NCBI GenBank assembly: GCA_016280345.1
Contig: JAEEGN010000155.1
Span: 1 to 5,612, forward strand
Direction of reading: 5' to 3'
DNA from: Selenomonadaceae bacterium
GTDB lineage: Bacteria > Bacillota > Negativicutes > Selenomonadales > Selenomonadaceae
DNA length: 5,612 bases
Of the stretch, positions 1-5,468 are shown one piece after another. The translations under genes were made by a program, and so were the position numbers. The number at the start of each line of letters is the position of its first letter. The first letter of the stretch is position 1. Under the pieces are notes generated by a model. It had not been told where the DNA came from, did not search any database, and was given only the letters and a program-made list of their open reading frames with translations.

Positions 1-691
1 CAGCGATGTCGTAACCCCGAGGGTCTCGGCCCTAATCAACGGCGCCGTCATCGTCCGTGAAAGCTACGAATCCGATGGTTCCTACCATGTCGTTATGGCG
101 GTCCCCCTGTTCGGAAGCACGTCCTCCCTCGCCTCGGCCGTCCTGCCGCAGACCGCGGTCCGCGATCCCTTCCCCGCGACGCTGCAGCCGGAGCCTTCCG
201 AGAACCCGTACTCGGCGACGACCACCACGACCACCACGACCACTACAACCACCACCACGCCGTATATTCCCGGCACCCCGGGTATCCCCGACACCCCGGA
301 TACCCCGAATTTCCCGTCCGCACCGCCGCCCCCGGTCTATCAGCCGACCTACCACAACAACGGCGGCCCCTACACCGGCGTCATCATCGACTGCACCGGC
401 CTCGGTCTCCGCACCGCCATGTCCCCTGTCATCAAGACCACGGCCGGCGAGAAGATTTACGGCTACAAAAACCTTGACTCCAAGACGGTCATTCATAACG
501 GCATGGCCGGCTACAGCCCGGATCTCACCAGCAAGGTTGCCCGGGCCGGCTCGAACCCGTTGATTCTCCGCGCCGTCGGCGTAGACCATTACTTCAACCC
601 CGTCATCACCGTCGCCGACGCGGACCTTCTGCTCAAAGAAAACCAGAAAACCCATTTCCTCGACAAAACGGCGGTGGTTTTCGTCCGGTAA
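1..691 (+). CDS. LPP20-family exported protein, 3' part (5' end outside window)
   Basis: The reading frame is open from base 2 to a TAA at 689-691, giving 229 visible residues; the start and any signal peptide lie upstream. Visible residues 1-40 (GAVIVRESYESDG then YHVVMAVPLFG) resemble the C-terminal half of an LPP20/FlgP-like lipoprotein domain. Then come a 14-Thr run (residues 73-86), a Pro-rich linker (about 87-113), and a globular domain starting YTGVIIDCTGLGL (124-136), with downstream pieces MSPVI, IYGYKNLD and AGSNPLILRAVG. I recall this two-domain arrangement from secreted or outer-membrane-associated proteins of Negativicutes and some other diderms; the function is not established. 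Envelope location is inferred from the family and the Thr/Pro linker, not from a visible signal peptide. The gene converges on the - strand cluster and is followed after 33 bases by a hairpin terminator. The coding call is strong; the family call is moderate. Confidence 0.8.
   Translation, partial: SDVVTPRVSALINGAVIVRESYESDGSYHVVMAVPLFGSTSSLASAVLPQTAVRDPFPATLQPEPSENPYSATTTTTTTTTTTTTTPYIPGTPGIPDTPDTPNFPSAPPPPVYQPTYHNNGGPYTGVIIDCTGLGLRTAMSPVIKTTAGEKIYGYKNLDSKTVIHNGMAGYSPDLTSKVARAGSNPLILRAVGVDHYFNPVITVADADLLLKENQKTHFLDKTAVVFVR
218..259 (+). repeat. 9-bp tandem repeat encoding a Thr14 tract
   Basis: The unit is ACGACCACC. It occurs twice exactly (218-226, 227-235), then as ACGACCACT (236-244) and ACAACCACC (245-253), then a partial ACCACG. 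Every codon is Thr, giving 14 in a row inside the LPP20-family gene. The unit is a multiple of three, so gain or loss of a copy would change linker length without shifting the frame. The mixed Thr codons in later copies show that it has begun to diverge. Confidence 0.9.
269..313 (+). repeat. Five 9-bp Pro-X-X repeats in the linker
   Basis: Five consecutive 9-base units begin with a Pro codon and encode PGT, PGI, PDT, PDT and PNF, directly after the Thr tract. Together with the following SAPPPPVYQP stretch they form an extended, probably unstructured spacer between the two domains of the protein. The units are degenerate at DNA level, so this is a protein-level repeat more than an unstable DNA repeat. 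Confidence 0.7.
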
Positions 692-724
692 GTTTTACGG
701 TCGGAAATGCACATATACCCAAGG

Positions 725-767
725 AAAGCCCGCTACCATCGGATATTTCCGATGATAACGGGCTTTT
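725..767. terminator. Long hairpin terminator between convergent genes
   Basis: Arms 725-743 and 748-766 can pair over 19 positions around a 4-base loop. The ends are AAAGCCCG and CGGGCTTT, so either strand's transcript carries a GC-rich stem ending in U residues. The + strand reading has TTTT at 764-767 and two C.A mismatches in the stem. In the - strand transcript the same two positions are G.U pairs, making the stem uninterrupted. It lies 33 bases after the + strand stop and 45 bases after the - strand dipeptidase stop, so it probably ends both transcripts. Confidence 0.85.
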
Positions 768-811
768 CGCTTGCACGTTTGTCCCTCGTGACGCTCTTTC
801 GCATTCCCCGA

Positions 812-1618
812 TTACGAAAGCCGGCGGACGGGAAAGTTGAAGTAGGTATCGGGATAGGGCTCGTCCTTCAGTGTGAAGTGCCACCACTCCTCCTCCAGGG
901 GCATGAAGCCGTGACGCATCATGGCCGTGCGGAGGATCATGCGGTTGCGGAACTGGGCCGGTGTAATCTCGCCCGGCGCCGCCGGGGTTCCCGTGTACTC
1001 CATCGTGTCAGGGTTGCCGCACCAGTCGGGATGGCTCTCCCGGCCGAAATAATCGAAGGTGCCGCCCATGTCCACCTCCTTGCCCGTGGCCATGTCAAAC
1101 AGGGTGAGATCCACCGTGCTGCCCCGGCTGTGCCCGGATTGAGCGGCGATATACCCCTTCTCGAAAAGAACGTCCTTCTCCTCCCGCGGATAGAAATACG
1201 GTTTCATGCGGATATCGCCGAGATCTTCCGCCCAGGCCACGAAGTTGTCCACCGCCATCTGCGGGCGGTAGGCGTCATAAACCTTCAGACGGTAGCCCTG
1301 ACGCTTCAAATCGTCCGACACCGCTTTCAGCGCCCGGGCCGCTTCCCGCGTCATCAGGATGCAGGGCTCCTCGTAGCCGGCGATTCGGTCCCCCACGAAA
1401 TTGTAAGTGGAATAGTAGCGGGGCTCCAGGATGATGTCGGGCACGATATCCGTCAGCACCACAAATCCCGCGGTCTCCTCGGGCGACACGCCGTGCCGCT
1501 CGGCCACCGACTCCTGCCGCCAGGCCGCGGATTCCTCCGCCGCCCATGAATCGGCCGGCAGCAGGGCGTTCGTCGCCAGCAACAGGCCGCATAGCGCTTT
1601 GACCATTTTCTTTTTCAT
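812..1618 (-). CDS. Exported VanX/DdpX-type D-Ala-D-Ala dipeptidase (peptidase family M15D)
   Basis: The product has 268 residues. Predicted role: zinc-dependent hydrolysis of D-alanyl-D-alanine. Visible family signatures are YDAYRP (114-119, with R118 matching the VanX active-site Arg), SGHSRGSTVDLTL (161-173, supplying zinc ligands H163 and D170), and EEEWWH (242-247, supplying catalytic Glu E244 and zinc ligand H247). All expected catalytic residues are present. The N-terminus, MKKKMVKALC followed by a hydrophobic stretch and SWA-A, is a Sec signal peptide, with cleavage likely after A26; the mature enzyme should therefore be periplasmic or secreted. The ATG at 1618 is chosen because AAGAGG lies 9 bases upstream and the signal peptide begins there; an in-frame TTG at 1660 would put 14 polar residues before it. 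It lies 81 bases after the LicD-family gene on the same strand, with no vanH or vanA ligase gene visible, so a role in glycopeptide resistance is unlikely. Peptidoglycan dipeptide scavenging or turnover is the likelier role (inference). Confidence 0.9.
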   Translation of the reverse strand: MKKKMVKALCGLLLATNALLPADSWAAEESAAWRQESVAERHGVSPEETAGFVVLTDIVPDIILEPRYYSTYNFVGDRIAGYEEPCILMTREAARALKAVSDDLKRQGYRLKVYDAYRPQMAVDNFVAWAEDLGDIRMKPYFYPREEKDVLFEKGYIAAQSGHSRGSTVDLTLFDMATGKEVDMGGTFDYFGRESHPDWCGNPDTMEYTGTPAAPGEITPAQFRNRMILRTAMMRHGFMPLEEEWWHFTLKDEPYPDTYFNFPVRRLS

Positions 1619-1627
1619 TATCCCCAA

Positions 1628-1633
1628 CCTCTT
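1628..1633 (-). promoter_or_regulatory. Ribosome binding site deciding the dipeptidase start
   Basis: The - strand reads AAGAGG, 9 bases before the ATG at 1618. It supports the start at the signal peptide rather than the upstream in-frame TTG at 1660. Confidence 0.7.
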
Positions 1634-1699
1634 TCCGTCTTTCCTGACCATCCCGCTCAAATCCGCCCCGGATGCCCCGGGCCGTCGCCATCCGCCCTT

Positions 1700-2599
1700 T
1701 CAGGGCGCCTTCTGCGATACAGTCGCTTTTTCCAGGAAATCACGATAGGACACGTCCGGGCTCAAAAGAAGGTTTTCATGTTCCGAGCCAAACTTCACGA
1801 AACTCCGGTAGTCATTATACATCGTCCGTAAAAGCGGATCATACTCCTTCGGCGCCGGAACGGCCGCTCCCTCGAACGGCAGACGAACGATTTCCCCATA
1901 ATATCTCTTTTGCTTGTCCTGATCGCGCTTCGCGCACTCCCGTGTAAAACAATTGACCCGCTGCGAATCAGCGAAATGACTGTTTTGGAATGATTCATAC
2001 GCCCGGAATCGTTCCCGCACATCCAGGGACAATAACCTCTCCCGTGTCTTTTCCGGCAGTTTCAGATTCACGCGATTCTGCATCGCTTGCCGTATCATCG
2101 CTTCATTCACCGCCAGGAAGTAAAGCTCCAGCTGGATATCGAAAAGTCCCCGCGTCCTTTCCGAACCGTCGTCAACCGCGTCCAGAGGCCATATATCCAA
2201 AAAAATCCCCTGATGGATCTGAGGATCCGGGGTGTCCAAAGCCATGGTCCCATCATAGCGGAGCTTTACGATGGTGAAGAAGGACGCCGTCGAATGCTCC
2301 GTATAGGCCGACTGCAGGAAGAACGGCGGACGGAATTCACGGGCCACTTCCTTCAGCCGCTCGTAATCGGGGCGCATCATCACGAGATCGATATCGTCAT
2401 CCCAGGGAATGAACCCCTGATGCCTGACCGCCCCCAGAAGCGTCCCGAAGCCGGCATAATAGGATATGCCGTGCTTCCCGCACACGCGATCCATTTCCGC
2501 CAGCAGCTCCATTTCAATTTCCCATATCCGTTTCCTGTGGGACGTCACCAAAAAGCCGCTGCGTATCTCATCTTTCTCAATATCCCTGATCCATGTCAC
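1700..2599 (-). CDS. LicD-family phosphotransferase with intact catalytic motif
   Basis: The product has 299 residues if translation starts at the GTG at 2599. LicD-family proteins (PF04991, nucleotidyltransferase fold) transfer phosphocholine or related phospho-groups from a nucleotide-activated donor to glycans. Visible hallmarks are FGTLLGAVRH (51-60), QGFIPWDDDIDL (61-72, with the D67-D68-D69-I-D71 acidic cluster), KLR (112-114), GIFLDIWPLD (131-140, with D135 as probable third carboxylate) and a C-terminal block PFEG...VPAPKEYDPLLRTMYNDY (about 241-264). There is no signal peptide or membrane segment, so it is probably cytoplasmic. The GTG is chosen because residues 4-18 then align with the start of the neighbouring paralogue (IRDIEKDEIRSGFLV versus IQDVNRDEVRDGFLV) and the gene clears the upstream stop by 70 bases; a start at 2701 or 2809 would overlap that gene and add non-homologous sequence. 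The donor and acceptor cannot be read from sequence. Parts of its 3' half are AT-richer than the neighbours. Confidence 0.85.
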   Translation of the reverse strand: MTWIRDIEKDEIRSGFLVTSHRKRIWEIEMELLAEMDRVCGKHGISYYAGFGTLLGAVRHQGFIPWDDDIDLVMMRPDYERLKEVAREFRPPFFLQSAYTEHSTASFFTIVKLRYDGTMALDTPDPQIHQGIFLDIWPLDAVDDGSERTRGLFDIQLELYFLAVNEAMIRQAMQNRVNLKLPEKTRERLLSLDVRERFRAYESFQNSHFADSQRVNCFTRECAKRDQDKQKRYYGEIVRLPFEGAAVPAPKEYDPLLRTMYNDYRSFVKFGSEHENLLLSPDVSYRDFLEKATVSQKAP

Positions 2600-2611
2600 C
2601 GGCCAAACACG

Positions 2612-2617
2612 CCTTTC
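2612..2617 (-). promoter_or_regulatory. Weak ribosome binding site for the GTG-initiated LicD gene
   Basis: The - strand reads GAAAGG, 12 bases before the GTG at 2599. The spacing is longer than the 9 bases seen for the other three genes. Together with the GTG start this suggests weaker initiation. No other in-frame ATG, GTG or TTG lies nearby. Confidence 0.4.
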
Positions 2618-2669
2618 TGTTTCCTGATGATGAAACGGCGGCGCCGCCCTTCCCTGCAAGCCGGCGCGT

Positions 2670-3557
2670 TCAAAAGTCGATCTTCCGCAAGCATTCCTCA
2701 TAGGGGATATCGGCGCTGTAGAGTTTTTTTCGCGGTAACGGATGAAGATTGTCCACGGACCGGCGATATGTCCGATAATCCCCGTAAAGGCGGGAGAGTA
2801 CCGCCTCATATCCGGCCGGCGCGGGAAAACGCGTCGTCTCGAAAGGCAGGGATACGGCTTCAGCGAACCAGCTCCGCTCCAGCCGGACGCTCTTTCCTTC
2901 CGCTTCCTCCGGGATACTTACGTAACGCGCTATCTCAAACCGCTGCCCGGCAAAGGATTCATACTGGTCCAGCCGCTCACGCTTCGGCATCCGCGCCAGC
3001 GCCAGGCGTTCCTCCGGCGACAGGACGCCCCCATCCGCCCGCGCCAATAAGCCTTCCGGATCGACGACAGCCTGCCAGAGCTCTTTCTGACCCTCAAAAA
3101 GCTGTCTTTCTTCTTCTGACACGCCGGAATCGCCGTCAAGCGGATAAATCGCAAGGAAAATCCCCTGATTGGCGTCTTTCCGTGCCGGGTCCTCGATCGC
3201 CGTCGTCCTGCTGTCCCGCAGCTTCGCCATGGCGCTGGTATAATGCGCGTCGGAAACGGCATCCTGGAAGAAATACCAGGGCGGCAGCTCCCCGAAGATG
3301 ATCTCCCGCAAGCGGTTGAAATCGGGCCGGGGCATCATCAGCCGGAACGCATCGTCCCAGGGAATAAAGCCCCCGTACTTCACCGCGCCCAGCAGCGTCC
3401 CGCCGCTCAGGAAGTAGTTCAGGCGGTGCTTTTTACAAATGCGGTCAAATTCTCTCGCCAGGATGAGCTCGACGTTCCAGACCTTTTTCCGATCCAGGAT
3501 TACCAGAAATCCATCCCGCACTTCGTCACGATTCACGTCCTGAATCAGCGCTTCCAA
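2670..3557 (-). CDS. LicD-family protein lacking catalytic carboxylates (probable pseudoenzyme)
   Basis: The product has 295 residues, starts at TTG and ends at a TGA (2672-2670). It is a full-length paralogue of the downstream LicD protein, sharing DEVRDGFLV (11-19), GGTLLGAV (52-59), GGFIPWDD (62-69), MPRPDF (75-80), AKLRDSRTT (111-119), NQGIF (130-134), YPLD (138-141) and a C-terminal FPAPAGYEAVLSRLYGDYR block (244-262). The acidic cluster that should read DDDID is D68-D69-A70-F71-R72, and the GIFLDI motif is GIFLAI (A136). RH after the GTLLGA loop is KY (60-61). Three probable metal or catalytic Asp residues are therefore missing while the frame and fold signatures persist. An in-frame TGA lies just upstream of the TTG, and GGGAGA sits 9 bases before it, which fixes the start. 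Phosphotransfer by the usual mechanism looks unlikely. A structural or regulatory partner of the intact paralogue, or a changed activity, is inferred. Confidence 0.85.
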   Translation of the reverse strand: MEALIQDVNRDEVRDGFLVILDRKKVWNVELILAREFDRICKKHRLNYFLSGGTLLGAVKYGGFIPWDDAFRLMMPRPDFNRLREIIFGELPPWYFFQDAVSDAHYTSAMAKLRDSRTTAIEDPARKDANQGIFLAIYPLDGDSGVSEEERQLFEGQKELWQAVVDPEGLLARADGGVLSPEERLALARMPKRERLDQYESFAGQRFEIARYVSIPEEAEGKSVRLERSWFAEAVSLPFETTRFPAPAGYEAVLSRLYGDYRTYRRSVDNLHPLPRKKLYSADIPYEECLRKIDF

Positions 3558-3566
3558 ACCGGTTCA

Positions 3567-3572
3567 TCTCCC
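3567..3572 (-). promoter_or_regulatory. Ribosome binding site supporting a TTG start
   Basis: The - strand reads GGGAGA, 9 bases before the TTG at 3557. An in-frame TGA falls between this site and the TTG, so no upstream start is possible. The next usable codons lie inside the conserved N-terminal block. Confidence 0.65.
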
Positions 3573-3639
3573 ATTCCCCGAAAGGCGCATTTCCGGCGGC
3601 AACGGCTTCGTCCGTTCCGCAACCCGACAGGCGCTTTCT

Positions 3640-3658
3640 CCGTCCCTTACCGTCCCTT
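3640..3658 (-). repeat. 9-bp direct repeat across the glycosyltransferase stop codon
   Basis: On the + strand CCGTCCCTT occurs at 3640-3648 and again at 3650-3658 with one base between. On the coding strand one copy lies over the last codons (Lys-Gly-Arg) and the other begins in the TAA. It looks like a small tandem duplication at the gene end; no function is evident. Confidence 0.6.
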
Positions 3659-5359
3659 GCCGCAGTACTCCTCCCAGATCCGGCGGTACAGCGTTTCCAT
3701 GTCCTTCATGTAGGCCGGGCCGTCCATCAGGCGCGAATGTTCCACGACGGCGCGCAGACCGCTGTGGAACTTTTCCAGGATGGGCAGGGAGGAAGCGATG
3801 CGGGCCGCCTTGCGCACGTACTCGATCTCATTGGCCGCGACCAGCTCCGGCAGGCCGGCGTTCTCGAGAATCGTCGCCCCGTAGGAGGAACCGTGCGTCG
3901 CGCCCCGCAGGCTGACGACCGGCACGCCCATGGAAAGCGCCTCGCAGGTGGTGAGGCCGCCGTTGTAAGGCGTGGTGTCGAGAGCGATATCGACGTCGGC
4001 ATACTGCTCCAGATAATCGGGGCTGTAAGGGCGGATATCGACGCGCTCCGTATCGATGCCGATGGCGCTGAGCCGCTCCATCACCTCGGCCTTGCCGTCG
4101 GGAATACTGCCGACCTTCCCCTTGATGAGGAGCCGCGACCCCGGCGTCGATTCCAGCGCCCCCCGCCAGAGCACCAGTGTCTCCCGGCTGGCCTTGGCGA
4201 AGTTGTTGAAACTGCCGAAGGTCACGTAGCCGTTGCGCTTCGCCGCCGGCTCTTTTGCCGGCTTCGGCAGGGACTTCACGATGTCCGGGGCGTAGCAGAG
4301 ATGGCAATACGGCAGCAGCGCGACCTTTTCCGTGAAGCCCCGGATGGGCCGGTTCGCGGGCAGGCAGGTCATATCGGAGAGGAAGTAGTCCGTCTCCCGG
4401 AGGCCCGTGGTGTTGATATCGCCGATGGCCGTCATCTGGACCGGCGCCGGCTTGTAGGACAGGATCGGCAGGCAGGAACCCTGGGAATGGCCGGAGAAAT
4501 CCACGAGGATGTCGATGCGGTCGCTGTAGATCACCTTGGCGGCCTCCGGCGGCGAAAGCTCACTGAGGTCGCGCCAGTTCACGGCAAACCGCTTGAAGCG
4601 CCGCGTCACCGCGTCGCTGTGTCCCCGCTGGTAGCAATAGACGTTGAAATCCAGCTTGGAATAATCCCGGAGGAACGGCGTCAGGAAATGCGCCACCGCG
4701 TGCTCGCGGAAATCCGGCGAAATGTAACCGATGCGGAGTTTCCGCTTCGGCACGCCGTCCGGACGGGTATGCGGCATCGTCACCTTGGCCCCGAAGAAAG
4801 CGTTGTAACCCTCCCGCCGGGCCACGGTATGGGCGTCCGTGGGCAGGTAATTCATCAGGAACAGGCCCTTGCCATAAAGCTCCGCCTTCATCTCCGTGGA
4901 CTCGACGAAGCCGCTCAGGGCGAAGCACATATCCGACGCCTCCCGCGGCCGGCCCAGGAGGTAATACGCGTCCGCCAGCATCCGCCCGGCCCGCTCCAGG
5001 ATGGTCCGGTCATAGCTCGCCATCTCGCCGGTCGCCGTCTCCCCCAGCCGCCAGAGGCGCCGGAGCACCGGAATCGCCTGCCGCAGCTCGAACTCCTGCA
5101 CCGCCAGCTCCGCCGCCACCAGCAGGATACGCCAGTGCTGCGGCGCCGCCGCCGCCACCCGGTGAATGATGCCTTCCACCGCGCCGGTATCCCCCAGGTA
5201 CACCGACGCCTGGGCCAGCAGCGCCAGCCCATCGAAATCGTCCAGGTCATGGGCCAGGATTTCCCGGGCGCAAGCCCGCATCGCCTTGAAATCCCCATTG
5301 GCAAAAAAACGGTCGGCCGTCAGCAGCCATTCGGTTTTCTTGTCCGGTTCGATTCCCAT
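3647..5359 (-). CDS. SPINDLY/OGT-like O-glycosyltransferase (family GT41)
   Basis: The product has 570 residues, starts at ATG with GGGAGG 9 bases upstream, and ends at TAA. The family moves a sugar from a nucleotide donor (UDP-GlcNAc in OGT, GDP-fucose in plant SPINDLY) to Ser/Thr of proteins in the cytoplasm. The N-terminal 180 residues are helical and weakly TPR-like (for example MLADAYYLLGRPREASDMCF, 127-146). The catalytic region shows KLRIGYISPDFREHAVAHF (207-225, with H220 matching the OGT SDF-x-x-H region), VDFSGHSQG (286-294), KPAPVQ (303-308), DYFLSD (324-329), VTFGSFNNFAKAS (379-391, with K389 in the position of the OGT donor-phosphate Lys), and DTTPYNGGLTTCEALSMGVPVVSLRG (461-486). 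This is the complete two-lobe GT-B pattern of the family. No signal peptide or membrane segment is seen. It is the first complete gene of the - strand cluster, 89 bases ahead of the LicD pair, which suggests a shared role in building or decorating a glycan. The acceptor and donor are unknown; flagellin and adhesins are typical bacterial candidates. Confidence 0.9.
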   Translation of the reverse strand: MGIEPDKKTEWLLTADRFFANGDFKAMRACAREILAHDLDDFDGLALLAQASVYLGDTGAVEGIIHRVAAAAPQHWRILLVAAELAVQEFELRQAIPVLRRLWRLGETATGEMASYDRTILERAGRMLADAYYLLGRPREASDMCFALSGFVESTEMKAELYGKGLFLMNYLPTDAHTVARREGYNAFFGAKVTMPHTRPDGVPKRKLRIGYISPDFREHAVAHFLTPFLRDYSKLDFNVYCYQRGHSDAVTRRFKRFAVNWRDLSELSPPEAAKVIYSDRIDILVDFSGHSQGSCLPILSYKPAPVQMTAIGDINTTGLRETDYFLSDMTCLPANRPIRGFTEKVALLPYCHLCYAPDIVKSLPKPAKEPAAKRNGYVTFGSFNNFAKASRETLVLWRGALESTPGSRLLIKGKVGSIPDGKAEVMERLSAIGIDTERVDIRPYSPDYLEQYADVDIALDTTPYNGGLTTCEALSMGVPVVSLRGATHGSSYGATILENAGLPELVAANEIEYVRKAARIASSLPILEKFHSGLRAVVEHSRLMDGPAYMKDMETLYRRIWEEYCGKGR

Positions 5360-5468
5360 TCCATCTGACCTCCCGTTTCACGGATTCCCTGATGATATAC
5401 ATTCGCCGTTTTCCTCTGATTTCCTTTTCCTTTTTATGAAAAGATGGGGCGCGCTTTCCCGGACGTCT
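5360..5468 (-). promoter_or_regulatory. AT-rich intergenic region upstream of the glycosyltransferase
   Basis: This 109-base gap is clearly AT-richer than the flanking genes. On the - strand it contains the purine-rich run AAAAAGGAAAAGGAAA, a TATATC that could act as a -10 element (5394-5399), and the strong SD GGGAGG (5369-5374) of the glycosyltransferase gene. I find no matching -35 hexamer at the right distance and no hairpin ending the upstream gene. A promoter here is plausible from composition only; read-through from upstream is equally possible. Confidence 0.3.

Noticed and set aside
218..313. Short repeats considered as a CRISPR array or mobile-element end
   Set aside because: They are in-frame Thr and Pro codon repeats without spacers, and no inverted ends or target duplication are present.
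707..1549. 280-residue open frame on the + strand opposite the dipeptidase gene
   Set aside because: It starts within or beside the terminator hairpin and is antisense to a gene with intact M15D motifs.
1619..1660. TTG start 14 codons upstream for the dipeptidase
   Set aside because: It would place polar, charged residues before a normal signal peptide. AAGAGG is correctly placed for the ATG at 1618.
1693..1707. Small perfect inverted repeat CGCCCT/AGGGCG over the active LicD stop codon
   Set aside because: It has only 6 base pairs with a 3-base loop and no T-run on either side, so it is not a convincing terminator.
2600..2809. Longer N-terminus for the active LicD protein (starts at 2701 or 2809)
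   Set aside because: It would overlap the upstream LicD gene and add residues unrelated to the family. The paralogue aligns from the GTG at 2599.
2087..3301. 404-residue open frame on the + strand across both LicD genes
   Set aside because: It spans two homologous - strand genes and their intergenic gap. Its low-complexity Arg/Pro-rich translation has no domain.
3598..3619. Imperfect hairpin between the glycosyltransferase and the inactive LicD gene
   Set aside because: The stem is about 8 pairs with a bulge and no U-tract follows. It could be chance in GC-rich DNA.
3737..5368. 543-residue open frame on the + strand opposite the glycosyltransferase gene
   Set aside because: It is antisense to a gene with clear GT41 motifs. 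The translation is Arg/His/Gly-rich with no recognisable domain, as expected for a shadow frame in GC-rich DNA.
5394..5399. TATATC as a -10 promoter element
   Set aside because: No TTGACA-like hexamer sits 16-18 bases upstream, so it is mentioned only within the intergenic entry.
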